A stretch of DNA of 64,000 nt, from NCBI RefSeq assembly GCF_003259845.1, contig NZ_QLMJ01000023.1, forward strand, positions 62,001-126,000. Reading direction: 5' to 3'. Both the position numbers and the translations under genes were made by a program. The number at the start of each line of letters is the position of its first letter. Position 1 is the first letter of the stretch. Below, piece after piece: positions 42,503-51,588 of the stretch. The stretch is from Actinoplanes lutulentus (GTDB taxonomy: Bacteria; Actinomycetota; Actinomycetes; Mycobacteriales; Micromonosporaceae). The notes beneath the pieces were generated by a model that had not been told where the DNA came from, made no database searches, and saw only the letters and a program-made list of their open reading frames with translations.

Positions 42503-42603
42503 AATGGAACACTACTGTTCCCGCGCGACCCGGCGGCGCCCGGCGATCAACATCCACCTGAATGGATATCTCCGGTTAGCCTGGTCCTCACGACGAGGGC
42601 GGG

Positions 42604-45600
42604 GTGGTCGTGCACATCATCTTTGCGCCGGGTGGCGAGGCAGGCCCTCCGGGCCTTGCGGGGGTCGAGGTCGCGGTTCGCCCACGCAGCCGGGACGCCA
42701 CCCTTGCGGACCTCTTTCGTACGCTCGGAGCACCCGACCCCGGGCTCGCGGTGATCGACGGGCGGCCGGTGGAGACGGTCACGCCGATCGCCGAGTCGGG
42801 GCTGCACGAGGGCGCCGTGCTCGGCGCGGCCTCCGGGCACCTCGCGCGGCAGGACCCGCCGGCGGACTTCACGGCGGTCACCGTCGCGGGGCTGAGCGCC
42901 GGGCGGGTGTTTCCGCTGCCGCCCGGGCAGTGGCTGGTGGGCCGGAGTCCGCAGGCCGCGATCCGCCTCGACGACGAGACCGTGTCGCGGGAACACTGTG
43001 TGCTCACCGTGGCGCCGGACGGCGTGACGGTCGGTGATCTGGGTGCCGCCAACGGCGTACACATCAATGGGGTGCGGGTGTCCGAACCCGCCTCGCTCGC
43101 GCCCGGTGACGTCGTCGAGGTCGGTGCCGTGGCGCTCGCGGTGCGCCGGGCCGGTGACGCGGACCGGCCGGCCGGGCTGGACCTGCGGCGGCATCTGGGC
43201 CGGGGCGGGACCGTGTCGTTCAACCGGCCACCGCGTACCGCACCGCCGCCGCTGCCCGCCGAGACGACCGCGCCGGCCGAGCCGAAGGAGCCGTCCAAGG
43301 CGCACTTCAGCGTGGCGTCGACGCTCGGGCCGCTGGTGATCGCGGTGCTGATGGTGGCGATCACCCGGGATCTGCGGTTCGGGCTGTTCGCGCTGCTGTC
43401 GCCGCTGATCGGGATCGGCACGTACCTGGAGTCGCGGCGGCGCAACCGCAAGGAGTCCGCCGAGGGGAAGAAGAAGTTCGCCGAGGGCCTCGACGAGCTC
43501 GACACCCGGATGGCCGACGCCGGGGCGGCCGAGCGCGACCGGCTGCGGCACATCCTGGCCGACCCCGCCGAGACGCTGCGCCGCGCCGAACTGCCCAGCA
43601 CCCGGCTGTGGGAACGCCGCCCGCACCACGAGGACTACCTGCTGCTCAACGCCGGGATCGCCGCGCTGACGTGGAAGCCACCGGTACGCGCCGAGGGCGG
43701 CCCGATGCCGGAGGCGGTCACCGAACGGATCGACGCGGTACGCCTGCCGGCCGCCCCGGTCGAGGTCCGGCTGAACCATGGCGGGGTGGTCGGCATCGCC
43801 GGTGACCGGGCCGCCGCCCTCGCCGTGGCCCGCAGCCTGCTCTGCCAGGCGGCCGTCCACCACGGGCCGGCCGACCTGACGATCGGTGTCTTCGCCGACG
43901 ACGGCCGCGAACCCGGATGGGATTGGTGCAAGTGGCTGCCGCACACCCGGCTCGGTGACGACAGCGGGCAGTGGCTGTCGCACCGGCGGGACCGCAGCGA
44001 CGCCATGCTCCGGCAGCTGGCCGCCGGCGGCGCGGCCGGAACCGCCCTGGTCGTGCTCGACTCGGACGTGCTGACCGAGGGGGTGCACGCCCCGGGACGG
44101 GACCTGCTGAACGCGGCCCGCGTTCGCAAGACCAGCGTGTTCGGACAGGCCGATCCCCCGGTGCCGGTCGCCGGCATCGTGCTCGCGTCCACCCCGGACC
44201 GGCTGCCGGCCGCCTGCGACACGGTGATCGAGATCCTGGGTCCGGACGGCGACGCCACCGTACGCCGGCCGGCTGACGGCACCGCTGTGGAGAACGTGCT
44301 GCTCGCCGGGCTGTCCCCCGTCGAAGCTCGAGCCTGTGCGCGGCATCTGGCCCGGTTCGACGACCCGGAGTTGCGGCGTACCGGTGCCGGGATCCCCGAC
44401 GGGGTGCGGCTGCTGCCGATGCTCGGGCTGGCCGGCATCGACGCGACGGCCATCCGGGAACGCTGGCAGCGCGCCGACCCGCTCGCCCTCGCCGCGCCGC
44501 TCGGCATGACCGATCGCGGCGTGTTCACCCTCGACCTGATCCGGGACGGGCCGCACGGCCTGATCGGCGGTACCACCGGCTCCGGCAAGAGCGAACTGCT
44601 GCGCAGCCTGGTCGCCGCGCTCGCCACCAACGCCGATCCGCAGCACCTCACGTTCGTGCTGATGGACTACAAGGGCGGGGCCGCGTTCGACGAGTGCTCA
44701 CGCCTGCCGCACACCGTCGGCCTCGTCACCGACCTCGACGAACAGCTCGGCGAACGCGCGCTGCGCGCTCTGGAGGCGGAACTGCGGCGCCGCGAGCGCC
44801 GGCTGCGGGAGGTGCGCGCCGACAACCTCATCGAGTACGTCCGCAGCGGCGCCGCCGACACCGAGCCGATGCCCCGGCTCGTCGTGGTGATCGACGAGTT
44901 CGCCACGATGGCCAAGGAACTGCCGGACTTCCTCACCGCGCTGGTCGGGATCGCGCAACGCGGGCGGACGCTCGGCGTGCATCTGATCCTGGCCACCCAG
45001 CGGCCGTCCGGCGCGGTCAACGACAACATCAGAACCAATACCAACCTGCGGGTGGCGCTGCGGGTGCAGGACGCCGCCGACTCGGTCGACGTCATCGGGG
45101 TACGCGACGCCGCCGAGCTGAGCCGCCTGCTGCCCGGGCGGGCGTATGTGCGGCTCGGGCCCGGTGAGGTCGTGCCCATCCAGACGGCGCTGGTCACCAC
45201 GGCGTCCGGCGGTGGGGACGACTCGCCCGTGTCGGTGGAGCCTTTTACGTTCGGGGAGAGTGCTGGTACGCGTACCCCTGAGGTGTCCGGAACGGACGCC
45301 GCCGCTGGCGCGGCAGCGGGATCGAGCCGCACGGACCTGGCGCGGCTGGTCGACGCCGTCGCGGAGGCGGCGAACGGGATGCCGGCACCGCACCGGCCGT
45401 GGCCGGAACCGCTCGGCGGTGACCTCGACCTGGCGACGCTGGTGCCGTCGGATGTGCGGGCTGTCGTAGCGCTCGCTGATGATCCGGACAACCAGCGGCA
45501 GGTTCCGGTCGGGTGGGATCCGGCGGCGGGGAATCTGCTGCTGTTCGGGATCACCGGTAGCGGGACCACGACGACGCTGATCGCGCTGGCGCTCAGCCTG

Positions 45601-46839
45601 GCGGTGGCGCGGGCGCCTGATGAACTGGAGATCTACGCGGTGGACTACGGGACCGGGGATCTCGCGGTTCTGGACACGCTTCCGCATGCCGGGGCGGTGA
45701 TCGCGGCTGATGATCGGGAACGGCAGGTGCGGCTCGTCCGGCATCTGCGGGGTGAGCTGGATCTGCGGCGTTCGGGTGGGCCGCCGCGCCGCCCGTTGCT
45801 CGTGCTGATCGACAATCTGTCCGCGATGCGCGCCGAGTTCGACGACGTCGACGGGCTTGCGATCATGGATCTGGTCACCCGGTTGTACGCGGACGGGACC
45901 GCGGCGGGTATCTGGTTCGCGGTGACGGCTGATCGGTTCAGCAGCGTGCCGGCGGCGTGGACGTCGGTCACCACTCAGCGGTGGCTCTACCGGCTGCCGG
46001 ATCCCTATGACTATGTGCAGGCCGGGCTGACGCGCAAGGATGTGCCGGCTCGGGTGCCGGGGCGGTTCGTGGCGTTGCCGTCAGGGTTGCAGGCGCAAGT
46101 CGGTAAGCCGTCGCCGTCGTCCGCGGGAATGGCGGGCCTGGTGGCCGCCAAGTACCCGGACGGGCCCCGGGTCGCGGCTCGGATCGGGGTGCTGCCGTCG
46201 TCGGTGGCGGTCGGTGATCTGCCTGATCCGGTCGTTGCCGGTGAGCCCTGGCGGTTGCCGATCGGGGTCCGGGAGTCGGATCTGGGGACGGCTTCGCTGG
46301 TGCTCTACGAGGGTGATCACGCGTTGATCGCGGGGCCGGCCCGGTGCGGGAAGAGTACGGCTCTGCTGGCGGTGGCCGAGGTTCTGCGGGGACGGGCTCA
46401 CGTGGCGGGGATCGGCGGGCGGCGGTCGCCGTTGCGGGACTGCGGGTTGCTGGATGCGTTCGCCGTCGGTGGCGGGCCGGCGGCCGCTCTGCTGGCGTCG
46501 TTGCGGGGTGTTTCCGGGCCGGCGGTTCTGCTGGTCGACGATGCCGAGGGGTTCGACGACGCTGACGGGGCTCTGGGCGGGTTGCTCGGGGCTGGGCTGC
46601 CGGATCTGCATTTCGTGGTGGCGGGGCGGGCCGATGCTCTGCGGAGTTTGTACGGGCATTGGACTCAGGTGGTGCGGCGGTCCAAGGCGGGGTTGTTGCT
46701 GCGGCCGAATGTTGACCTGGACGGGGATCTGCTGGGGGTTACGTTGCCGCGGCGGGCGCCGGTGAGGATCGGGGTGGGGCGGGGATATCTGGTGCACAAC
46801 GGGGAGTGGGATATCGCGCAGGTCGCGGGGGTCGCTTAG
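42604..46839 (+). CDS. FHA-domain EccC-like FtsK/SpoIIIE ATPase (type VII secretion)
   Basis: The 1411-residue protein starts at GTG 42604 (GTG 42610 possible). An FHA domain lies at about 100-175 (WLVGRSP, VSREHC, GAANGVHINGVRV), followed by a Pro-rich linker and two membrane helices (about 239-254 and 258-276). Three FtsK-type ATPase domains follow. The first has Walker A GGTTGSGKS (655-663) and VVVIDEFATMA. The second has GITGSGTTT, with Thr988 in place of lysine, so it is probably inactive. The third has GPARCGKST (1244-1252). This is the EccC/YukB layout that drives type VII export of WXG100-linked substrates. The FHA domain implies phosphothreonine control. No other ecc gene is adjacent. 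Confidence 0.92.
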   Translation: MVVHIIFAPGGEAGPPGLAGVEVAVRPRSRDATLADLFRTLGAPDPGLAVIDGRPVETVTPIAESGLHEGAVLGAASGHLARQDPPADFTAVTVAGLSAGRVFPLPPGQWLVGRSPQAAIRLDDETVSREHCVLTVAPDGVTVGDLGAANGVHINGVRVSEPASLAPGDVVEVGAVALAVRRAGDADRPAGLDLRRHLGRGGTVSFNRPPRTAPPPLPAETTAPAEPKEPSKAHFSVASTLGPLVIAVLMVAITRDLRFGLFALLSPLIGIGTYLESRRRNRKESAEGKKKFAEGLDELDTRMADAGAAERDRLRHILADPAETLRRAELPSTRLWERRPHHEDYLLLNAGIAALTWKPPVRAEGGPMPEAVTERIDAVRLPAAPVEVRLNHGGVVGIAGDRAAALAVARSLLCQAAVHHGPADLTIGVFADDGREPGWDWCKWLPHTRLGDDSGQWLSHRRDRSDAMLRQLAAGGAAGTALVVLDSDVLTEGVHAPGRDLLNAARVRKTSVFGQADPPVPVAGIVLASTPDRLPAACDTVIEILGPDGDATVRRPADGTAVENVLLAGLSPVEARACARHLARFDDPELRRTGAGIPDGVRLLPMLGLAGIDATAIRERWQRADPLALAAPLGMTDRGVFTLDLIRDGPHGLIGGTTGSGKSELLRSLVAALATNADPQHLTFVLMDYKGGAAFDECSRLPHTVGLVTDLDEQLGERALRALEAELRRRERRLREVRADNLIEYVRSGAADTEPMPRLVVVIDEFATMAKELPDFLTALVGIAQRGRTLGVHLILATQRPSGAVNDNIRTNTNLRVALRVQDAADSVDVIGVRDAAELSRLLPGRAYVRLGPGEVVPIQTALVTTASGGGDDSPVSVEPFTFGESAGTRTPEVSGTDAAAGAAAGSSRTDLARLVDAVAEAANGMPAPHRPWPEPLGGDLDLATLVPSDVRAVVALADDPDNQRQVPVGWDPAAGNLLLFGITGSGTTTTLIALALSLAVARAPDELEIYAVDYGTGDLAVLDTLPHAGAVIAADDRERQVRLVRHLRGELDLRRSGGPPRRPLLVLIDNLSAMRAEFDDVDGLAIMDLVTRLYADGTAAGIWFAVTADRFSSVPAAWTSVTTQRWLYRLPDPYDYVQAGLTRKDVPARVPGRFVALPSGLQAQVGKPSPSSAGMAGLVAAKYPDGPRVAARIGVLPSSVAVGDLPDPVVAGEPWRLPIGVRESDLGTASLVLYEGDHALIAGPARCGKSTALLAVAEVLRGRAHVAGIGGRRSPLRDCGLLDAFAVGGGPAAALLASLRGVSGPAVLLVDDAEGFDDADGALGGLLGAGLPDLHFVVAGRADALRSLYGHWTQVVRRSKAGLLLRPNVDLDGDLLGVTLPRRAPVRIGVGRGYLVHNGEWDIAQVAGVA

Positions 46840-47429
46840 TGGGGAGGTCGTTGGTCGGGGTGGTGGTGAGGTCGTTGGTCGGGTGGTGGGGAGTCGTCGG
46901 CTGGATGGTCATCGCCGGGGCGGCTTTGGAGCCGTGACCGTGGAGTCGTTGGCGGGGCGACCGTGGAGTTGGCGGGTGGTAGCTCGCCGGACGGTCAGGC
47001 CGTCGCGATCTAGGTGACTTCAGCCTGTGTGACGGCTGTTAGATGCCTGGATCTCGGCGGTGGCGGTGGCTAGCACCGATCTTGTGCGGTTTGGCCGCCC
47101 GATCAACCGCAAAGTCACGAGTTGCCGGGAAGGCCGCCGGGCTGCGTGTCGAATTCGGGTGGACCGCGCGCCGCGGTGACGCGCTGCTACCACAAAGGTG
47201 CAGCGTGCTGGCTTTATGGAAACTTGTGGGGGTCAGAGCACCCACAGGTTTCCAAGATCCGGCCGCCAACGACAGCACACCTTGCCCGACACGCACCCTC
47301 CGTGACGGCGGTGCCGGCGTCGGCGGTCCGGGTGTCGGTGGTCCGGTGTCGGCGGTCCGGCGTCGGCGGTGCTGTGGCGGGCGGCTTGTCTGGGCGATGG
47401 GGCGGCGAAGGACTAGGGGCTTCGGCGGG
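46840..47429. other. Repeat-rich intergenic region after EccC
   Basis: No credible gene is seen. It starts with degenerate direct repeats of GAGGTCGTTGGTCGGG (46845-46900), contains copy B of the dispersed repeat (47078-47308) and ends in a short tandem run of GGTCCGG-GTCGGCG units (47310-47390). Confidence 0.7.
47078..47308 (+). repeat. Dispersed intergenic repeat, copy B
   Basis: This matches 9264-9496 in the same orientation. It contains a clear dyad: TGGAAACTTGTGGG near 47217 and its near-complement CCCACAGGTTTCCA near 47240 (one mismatch, about 10-base loop), which would fold into a hairpin. The dyad is eroded in copy A. Confidence 0.8.
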
Positions 47430-47918
47430 CTACAGAGCGGTGGCGAGTGTCATCAGTGCTCCTCCGCAGAGGGCGAGCAGGGTGAGGAGCGCTGCGACGA
47501 CGGCGACCGTGGGGCGCAGGTCCCGTCGGGATGCGGGACCGTACTCCAGCCCCGATGTAATGGGGACCGTTGGCCGTGGGTGGTGCGGGATCGGCACGGT
47601 GGGGCGGTTCAGGGTTGGCGGGCGTACTCGGGGCAGGAGGATGAGATGCCGCCGGGCGAGCTCCGGCGCGACGGGGTACGCGGGCACGCTGAGCAGCAGA
47701 GATGCGGCAAGCGGTTGCGGCACGGTGGACAGCGAGGACGCGGCGAGCAGCGGAGACACGGTAGACAGCGGCGACGCGGCGGGTGACTGAGACGCGGTGG
47801 ACGGCTGCGGCGCGGTGGCGTGTGGGCGGCCGCGGGGCAGGGCCACCAGGTGGCGGCGGACCGGAAGTGGTCCGGGCGCGGGTGGCCGGGCTCCGGCTTC
47901 CGGTAGCGGCGGCGTCAC
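47430..47918 (-). CDS. Proline-rich protein with C-terminal membrane anchor
   Basis: GTG 47918 gives 162 residues. The protein is rich in Pro/Ser/Ala and ends with one membrane helix (TVAVVAALLTLLALCGGALM). A twelve-residue motif occurs twice, RRHLVALPRGRP and RRHLILLPRVRP, separated by a Ser/Ala/Leu repeat region (SPLSTVSPLLAASSLSTV). The repeats in the DNA raise the possibility of an expanded non-coding frame. However, the membrane anchor and the two matching basic motifs argue for a real protein. It lies near EccC but in the opposite direction. Confidence 0.45.
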   Translation of the reverse strand: MTPPLPEAGARPPAPGPLPVRRHLVALPRGRPHATAPQPSTASQSPAASPLSTVSPLLAASSLSTVPQPLAASLLLSVPAYPVAPELARRHLILLPRVRPPTLNRPTVPIPHHPRPTVPITSGLEYGPASRRDLRPTVAVVAALLTLLALCGGALMTLATAL

Positions 47919-48230
47919 CCGTCAACACTGACACGCTGAGTGGTCGAGGCGAAGCTCTCCGTGTGTCACATTGCCGCTTTCCCGTCGCGGGTGCCACCGC
48001 AGCGTGCAGGCGCGCCGAGCGTGTCGGGCCGGGACGCCGGGCGAACCAGAACCAGAACCAGAACCAGAAATCGACACGCGGGAACGGGCCACGCCCCACC
48101 GAACCGGAAAACGACACGCTAGGACGGGCCACGCCACCGGTTCTGGGGGCTTTGGTGGAGGCTGGAGGGCTTTGGGCGTACCCGAGGGGGAGCTTGGGCG
48201 GTGGGATCGGGGTGACCGGCGGCGGGGTTT
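47919..48230. repeat. Intergenic stretch with CGACACGC-type short repeats
   Basis: The stretch contains a fourfold run of GAACCA, then ATCGACACGCGGGAACGGGC and AACGACACGCTAGGACGGGC, a direct repeat ending in CACGCC-ACCG. Further GTGTCGGGC and GTGTCACA motifs lie to the left in inverted sense. It resembles the GTGTCGA-type elements at 58540-58660. No gene is evident. Confidence 0.55.
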
Positions 48231-49250
48231 TCAGCGTTGGAGGCGGTGGGCCAGCCATGTGACGGCCAGGGGGTAGCGGTAGTCGATGCCGCCGTGCGAG
48301 GCCGGGAACAGTTCGAAGTTGACGCGTTCCGGCGGGAGGCCAATGCGGTTCAGGCCGTCGTTGAAGGCTTCGGCGCCCAGGTCGAGGAACCATTCGTCGC
48401 GGGTTCCGGCGTCGATCCAGACGGCGCGCAGGGAGCGCAATTCGGCGGTGTAGCGGTCGATCATGCGGATCGGGTCCCAGGCCAGCCAGCGGTCCCAGAG
48501 TTCCGGGATGATCTGGCCGGAGCGCGGGTCGAACGGCAGGCGGGGTGTGCCGTCCGGGTCGGCGGAGAAGGCCGCCGTGCAGCCCAGGAGCAGCGTCAAT
48601 GACATGTCGTGTTCTTTGGTGAGGGCGATCCGGGAACGGAAGTCGTCCCACCATTTCAGGATGTCGTGGTCGTATTCGCGCAGGGCTCGGGCGGATTTCG
48701 CGAATTCGTTGAGGTAACAGTATTCGTAAAGGGCGTCGCCGGCGTGGGTGGCGAGCGCGCCGAACAGATCGGGGCGCAGCATTGGGGTGATCATCGCGCC
48801 GAAGCCGCCGGAGGATTTGCCGGAGATGGCGCGGGATTCGCGGTCGGCGATCGTCCGGAAACGGGCGTCGACCCAGGGGACGACCTCGTCGCAGAGGTAC
48901 GAGTGGTACTTCCCGGTGCCGGGCGAGTCGACGAACTGGGAGCCGCCGTACGCCGTCCACGCGTCGACGAAGACGAGAATGCAACCGGGCGCGTGGTCCT
49001 GGGCGAAGACCTGGTCGGCGGTGACCAGGAACGGCTGGCGGAACGCCTGGCGGTTGCCCCACATCTCGACCTGGCCGGAGTACCCCTGGATCACGTAGAT
49101 CGCGGGATAACGCTCGTCGGTCGAGGCGTACCCAGGCGGGGTGTAGACCCAGAGCGGGCGGACGTGCGGGTCGCCGAGCGGGTTGTCCCTCAGCAGAACC
49201 GAGTCGATGGTCTCCTGGTGCAGAGTTCCGGCGAGTTCACTGAACATCAT
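48231..49250 (-). CDS. Putative esterase (esterase-D-like alpha/beta hydrolase)
   Basis: ATG 49250 gives about 339 residues; TTG 49259, overlapping the upstream stop, is an alternative. The protein matches the putative esterase family: PLWVYTPPGYASTDERYPAIYVIQGYSG, the nucleophile elbow ISGKSSGGFGA (Ser about residue 147), an aspartate near DAGTRDEWF and a histidine in FPASHGGIDYRY. No signal peptide is present. Enzymes of this group hydrolyse acyl esters, for example S-formylglutathione or siderophore/mycolyl esters. It overlaps the Nudix-like gene upstream and is probably co-transcribed. Confidence 0.85.
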   Translation of the reverse strand: MMFSELAGTLHQETIDSVLLRDNPLGDPHVRPLWVYTPPGYASTDERYPAIYVIQGYSGQVEMWGNRQAFRQPFLVTADQVFAQDHAPGCILVFVDAWTAYGGSQFVDSPGTGKYHSYLCDEVVPWVDARFRTIADRESRAISGKSSGGFGAMITPMLRPDLFGALATHAGDALYEYCYLNEFAKSARALREYDHDILKWWDDFRSRIALTKEHDMSLTLLLGCTAAFSADPDGTPRLPFDPRSGQIIPELWDRWLAWDPIRMIDRYTAELRSLRAVWIDAGTRDEWFLDLGAEAFNDGLNRIGLPPERVNFELFPASHGGIDYRYPLAVTWLAHRLQR

Positions 49251-49255
49251 CCGAG

Positions 49256-50362
49256 TCAACCATTGCGGAGCAGCTTCGCGGCGGCCCGTTCGACAGCGCG
49301 CCGCCCGAACCGGTGCACCAGGGCCATGTATGCGACCACCGGCAGAGCAGGGACCAGGTCGCCGGTGCGGTGCCCGTCAGCGATGAACCGCAGCACCGGA
49401 CCGATCTGGAACGGCACCATCCGCAGCTCTTCGCTCTCCCACTTGTCCGGCGCGCCCCGGGACCGGCGGGCGAGGAGTTCCTCGGCGGTCACCGACCGCA
49501 GCGACCCGACGAAGGCGCTGCCCCACTGCTGGAGTTCGGTGTCGATGAAGAACGAGAGCATTTCGAGCAGGTACTCGTCCGGTTCCAGGGCGAGTTCCTC
49601 GAGGATCCCGCGGCGCATGAGCCGGTACAGCTCGGGAGCGGACCGGCCGTCCGAGTCCAGGTTGCGGGACAGGGCCTCGGCCGCGGAGGGCCCCCACGCG
49701 CCGGGCCGGGTGCCGACGTCGGCGCTGCGGCGACCGAAGATCAGCTGGTCGTCCGCGGTGATCAGGGCGGCGTTGGCGCCGAAGCTGTTGCGCAGAAAAA
49801 CCGGCGCGTCGTGCCCGTCGACGTATCGTCCGCGGAGCGTGCCGCCACCGGGCAGCGGGCGGTCGAGCTGCTGGGTGGCGAGGAACGTGAAGTAGTCGGA
49901 CTCGCGGACCCGCAGGCAGATCTCCGGCTGCTCACTCAGCGGTGACCGGCCGATGGACAGGCCGTCGACCGCGTAGCGCGGGCCGTTCCAGAACGCCGGC
50001 TCGCCGCGCTGCCGCCGGACCTCCTGCAACGCCGCCACCTCGTCGATCCACGGCCGGATCTCGTCGGGCACCTCGACCGGCCGGTGGGTGACCATGACCC
50101 GGATCCGCTGCTCGTCGATGACCTGGGTGCCGTCGCCCTCGATGATGCGTACCGACGTGCGCAGCGGGCCGAGGGTGAACAGGTCGGCCTGCTCCGGAAG
50201 CGTGCGGCGGATCCTCGATCGGAGCACCCGGGCGCGCCGGGCGGTCCCCTGGCGGATCCTGAGCAGGCGGTCCTCGAACAGGACGGAGGCGACCACCCCG
50301 AACGCGGCGCCGACGATGATGCCCCACGGGCCGGATGAGGCGCTTTCGATCAACTCTTGCAT
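49256..50362 (-). CDS. Membrane-anchored protein with degenerate Nudix-like box
   Basis: ATG 50362 has AAGGTG six bases upstream and gives 368 residues. One N-terminal membrane helix (GPWGIIVGAAFGVVASVLF) is followed by a cytoplasmic basic stretch. The C-terminal half contains ALITADDQLIFGRRSADVGTRPGAW and MRRGILEELALEPDEYLLEMLSFFIDT. This resembles a Nudix fold whose box is altered: RGILEELAL in place of REUxEExGU, keeping the two glutamates. Activity as a nucleoside-diphosphate hydrolase is therefore uncertain. The gene overlaps the esterase gene by a few bases. Confidence 0.65.
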   Translation of the reverse strand: MQELIESASSGPWGIIVGAAFGVVASVLFEDRLLRIRQGTARRARVLRSRIRRTLPEQADLFTLGPLRTSVRIIEGDGTQVIDEQRIRVMVTHRPVEVPDEIRPWIDEVAALQEVRRQRGEPAFWNGPRYAVDGLSIGRSPLSEQPEICLRVRESDYFTFLATQQLDRPLPGGGTLRGRYVDGHDAPVFLRNSFGANAALITADDQLIFGRRSADVGTRPGAWGPSAAEALSRNLDSDGRSAPELYRLMRRGILEELALEPDEYLLEMLSFFIDTELQQWGSAFVGSLRSVTAEELLARRSRGAPDKWESEELRMVPFQIGPVLRFIADGHRTGDLVPALPVVAYMALVHRFGRRAVERAAAKLLRNG

Positions 50363-50420
50363 CGATGGCACCTTAACGCCGCTGTCCATACAGGATCTAT
50401 TTCGCCGATAGACTCGCCGC

Positions 50421-51542
50421 ATGCCGGACACCACTCCGACCTCACGAAACGTCGAGGACGATGTCGTCCGGGGGCGGCAGCGCCTGATCTTCGTCCGTGA
50501 CCAGGATCGCTACGTTCTGACCACACTCGGCGTCTACGCCGACGGCGTCGTCGCCTGGCGGTGGACGACGACCGATTTCGACGGTCTCGGTGCCGCATTC
50601 GGCGACGGCACCCTGACCCTGGCGCCGCCCGAGGGCGCGAGGATCATCATCGAGGGCACGGCTACTGGTCCGGCGCGGCTGGAGTCCTGGCTGACACCCG
50701 AGCTCGTGATCGGCGACCTCGCCGACGAGGTGGATCGCCTCAACGAGCGGCCGGACTCGTCACGCCGCGCCTACGAAGCCTTTCTGGATTACGCGGAGGC
50801 GCCGGCCGCGGCGGGGCTGGAAGCCGCGCGGGCGGCTTACCTGGCGATTCCCGAGCACCGGCGGATCTATTTCCTCGGCGACATGGACCACAACGACGTG
50901 CCGGCCCGGATTCTGCTCGCCGAGCCGGGTGAGCGGATCCCGGCCCGGCGTCCCGGCACCGAGCTGACGGTGACCGAGGCGAGCCGGGAGAGCGCCCTGG
51001 ACTATTTCCGCAGGCAGCGGCCCGCGGAAGCGCAATGGGCGGCCCGGCAGAGCGCGGACGGTCCGGCGACGACACCGCCGATGACGGTGAGCCACACGGT
51101 GTATCCGCAGGGCTGGCCGGATCCGCCGGGCATCGAGGTGCTGCAGAACGACTACCCGGCGATCGTGGTGCATCGGGGGCGGGAGTACCCGAGCGTGACG
51201 CATGCCTACTGGGCGCTGTCCACCAGCGACGACGCGGCACACGACCGGATCGTCGCGGCCGGGCGAGGGCGGGATGCGGCCTCGCTCGGAGCGGAGGCCC
51301 CCAGGCGTGATGACTGGACGGCCGCGCGTCTCGCGGTGATGGGTGTCCTGCTACGGGACAAGTTCCGGCGGCATCCCGCGATCGCCGCGACTCTGCTCTC
51401 GACCGGGGAGCACCGGATCCTCTACGGCACGGGGGATGCGCGCTATTGGAGCCGGGGCGGCCGGTCCGGGACCAACTGGGTGGGCCGCCTGCTGGAGGTC
51501 ATCCGATCCGAACTCGCCGCGGAGGCAGCCGGAATCCTGTGA
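50421..51542 (+). CDS. NADAR-domain protein
   Basis: The 373-residue protein has two parts. Residues 1-160 are a beta-rich domain of unknown role (RGRQRLIFVRDQDRYVLTTLGVYADGVVAWRWTT). The C-terminal ~140 residues are a NADAR/YbiA-like domain: EYPSVTHAYWALST, RDDWTAARLAVMGVLLRDKFRRHP, TGEHRILYGTGDARYWSRG, GTNWVGRLLEVIRSEL. Known NADAR proteins act on riboflavin intermediates or remove ADP-ribose from guanine in DNA; which applies here is open. It diverges from the Nudix-like gene and ends in a strong terminator. Confidence 0.85.
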   Translation: MPDTTPTSRNVEDDVVRGRQRLIFVRDQDRYVLTTLGVYADGVVAWRWTTTDFDGLGAAFGDGTLTLAPPEGARIIIEGTATGPARLESWLTPELVIGDLADEVDRLNERPDSSRRAYEAFLDYAEAPAAAGLEAARAAYLAIPEHRRIYFLGDMDHNDVPARILLAEPGERIPARRPGTELTVTEASRESALDYFRRQRPAEAQWAARQSADGPATTPPMTVSHTVYPQGWPDPPGIEVLQNDYPAIVVHRGREYPSVTHAYWALSTSDDAAHDRIVAAGRGRDAASLGAEAPRRDDWTAARLAVMGVLLRDKFRRHPAIAATLLSTGEHRILYGTGDARYWSRGGRSGTNWVGRLLEVIRSELAAEAAGIL

Positions 51543-51576
51543 AAAGGGCCGCCCCGGACGGTGGGGCGGCCCTTTT
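51542..51576. terminator. Bidirectional intrinsic terminator
   Basis: A perfect 14-bp inverted repeat, AAAAGGGCCGCCCC (51542-51555) with its complement at 51563-51576, has a seven-base loop. The arms end in runs of A and T, so both strands gain a T-tract. It separates the convergent NADAR and chitinase genes. Confidence 0.92.
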
Positions 51577-51588
51577 GATCGGAACCGG

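Noticed and set aside
47413..49062. Long minus-strand frame through 47.4-49.1 kb
   Set aside because: It is Arg/Pro/His-rich, lies across intergenic repeats and overlaps the esterase and proline-rich genes in another frame. The esterase frame has clear family motifs.
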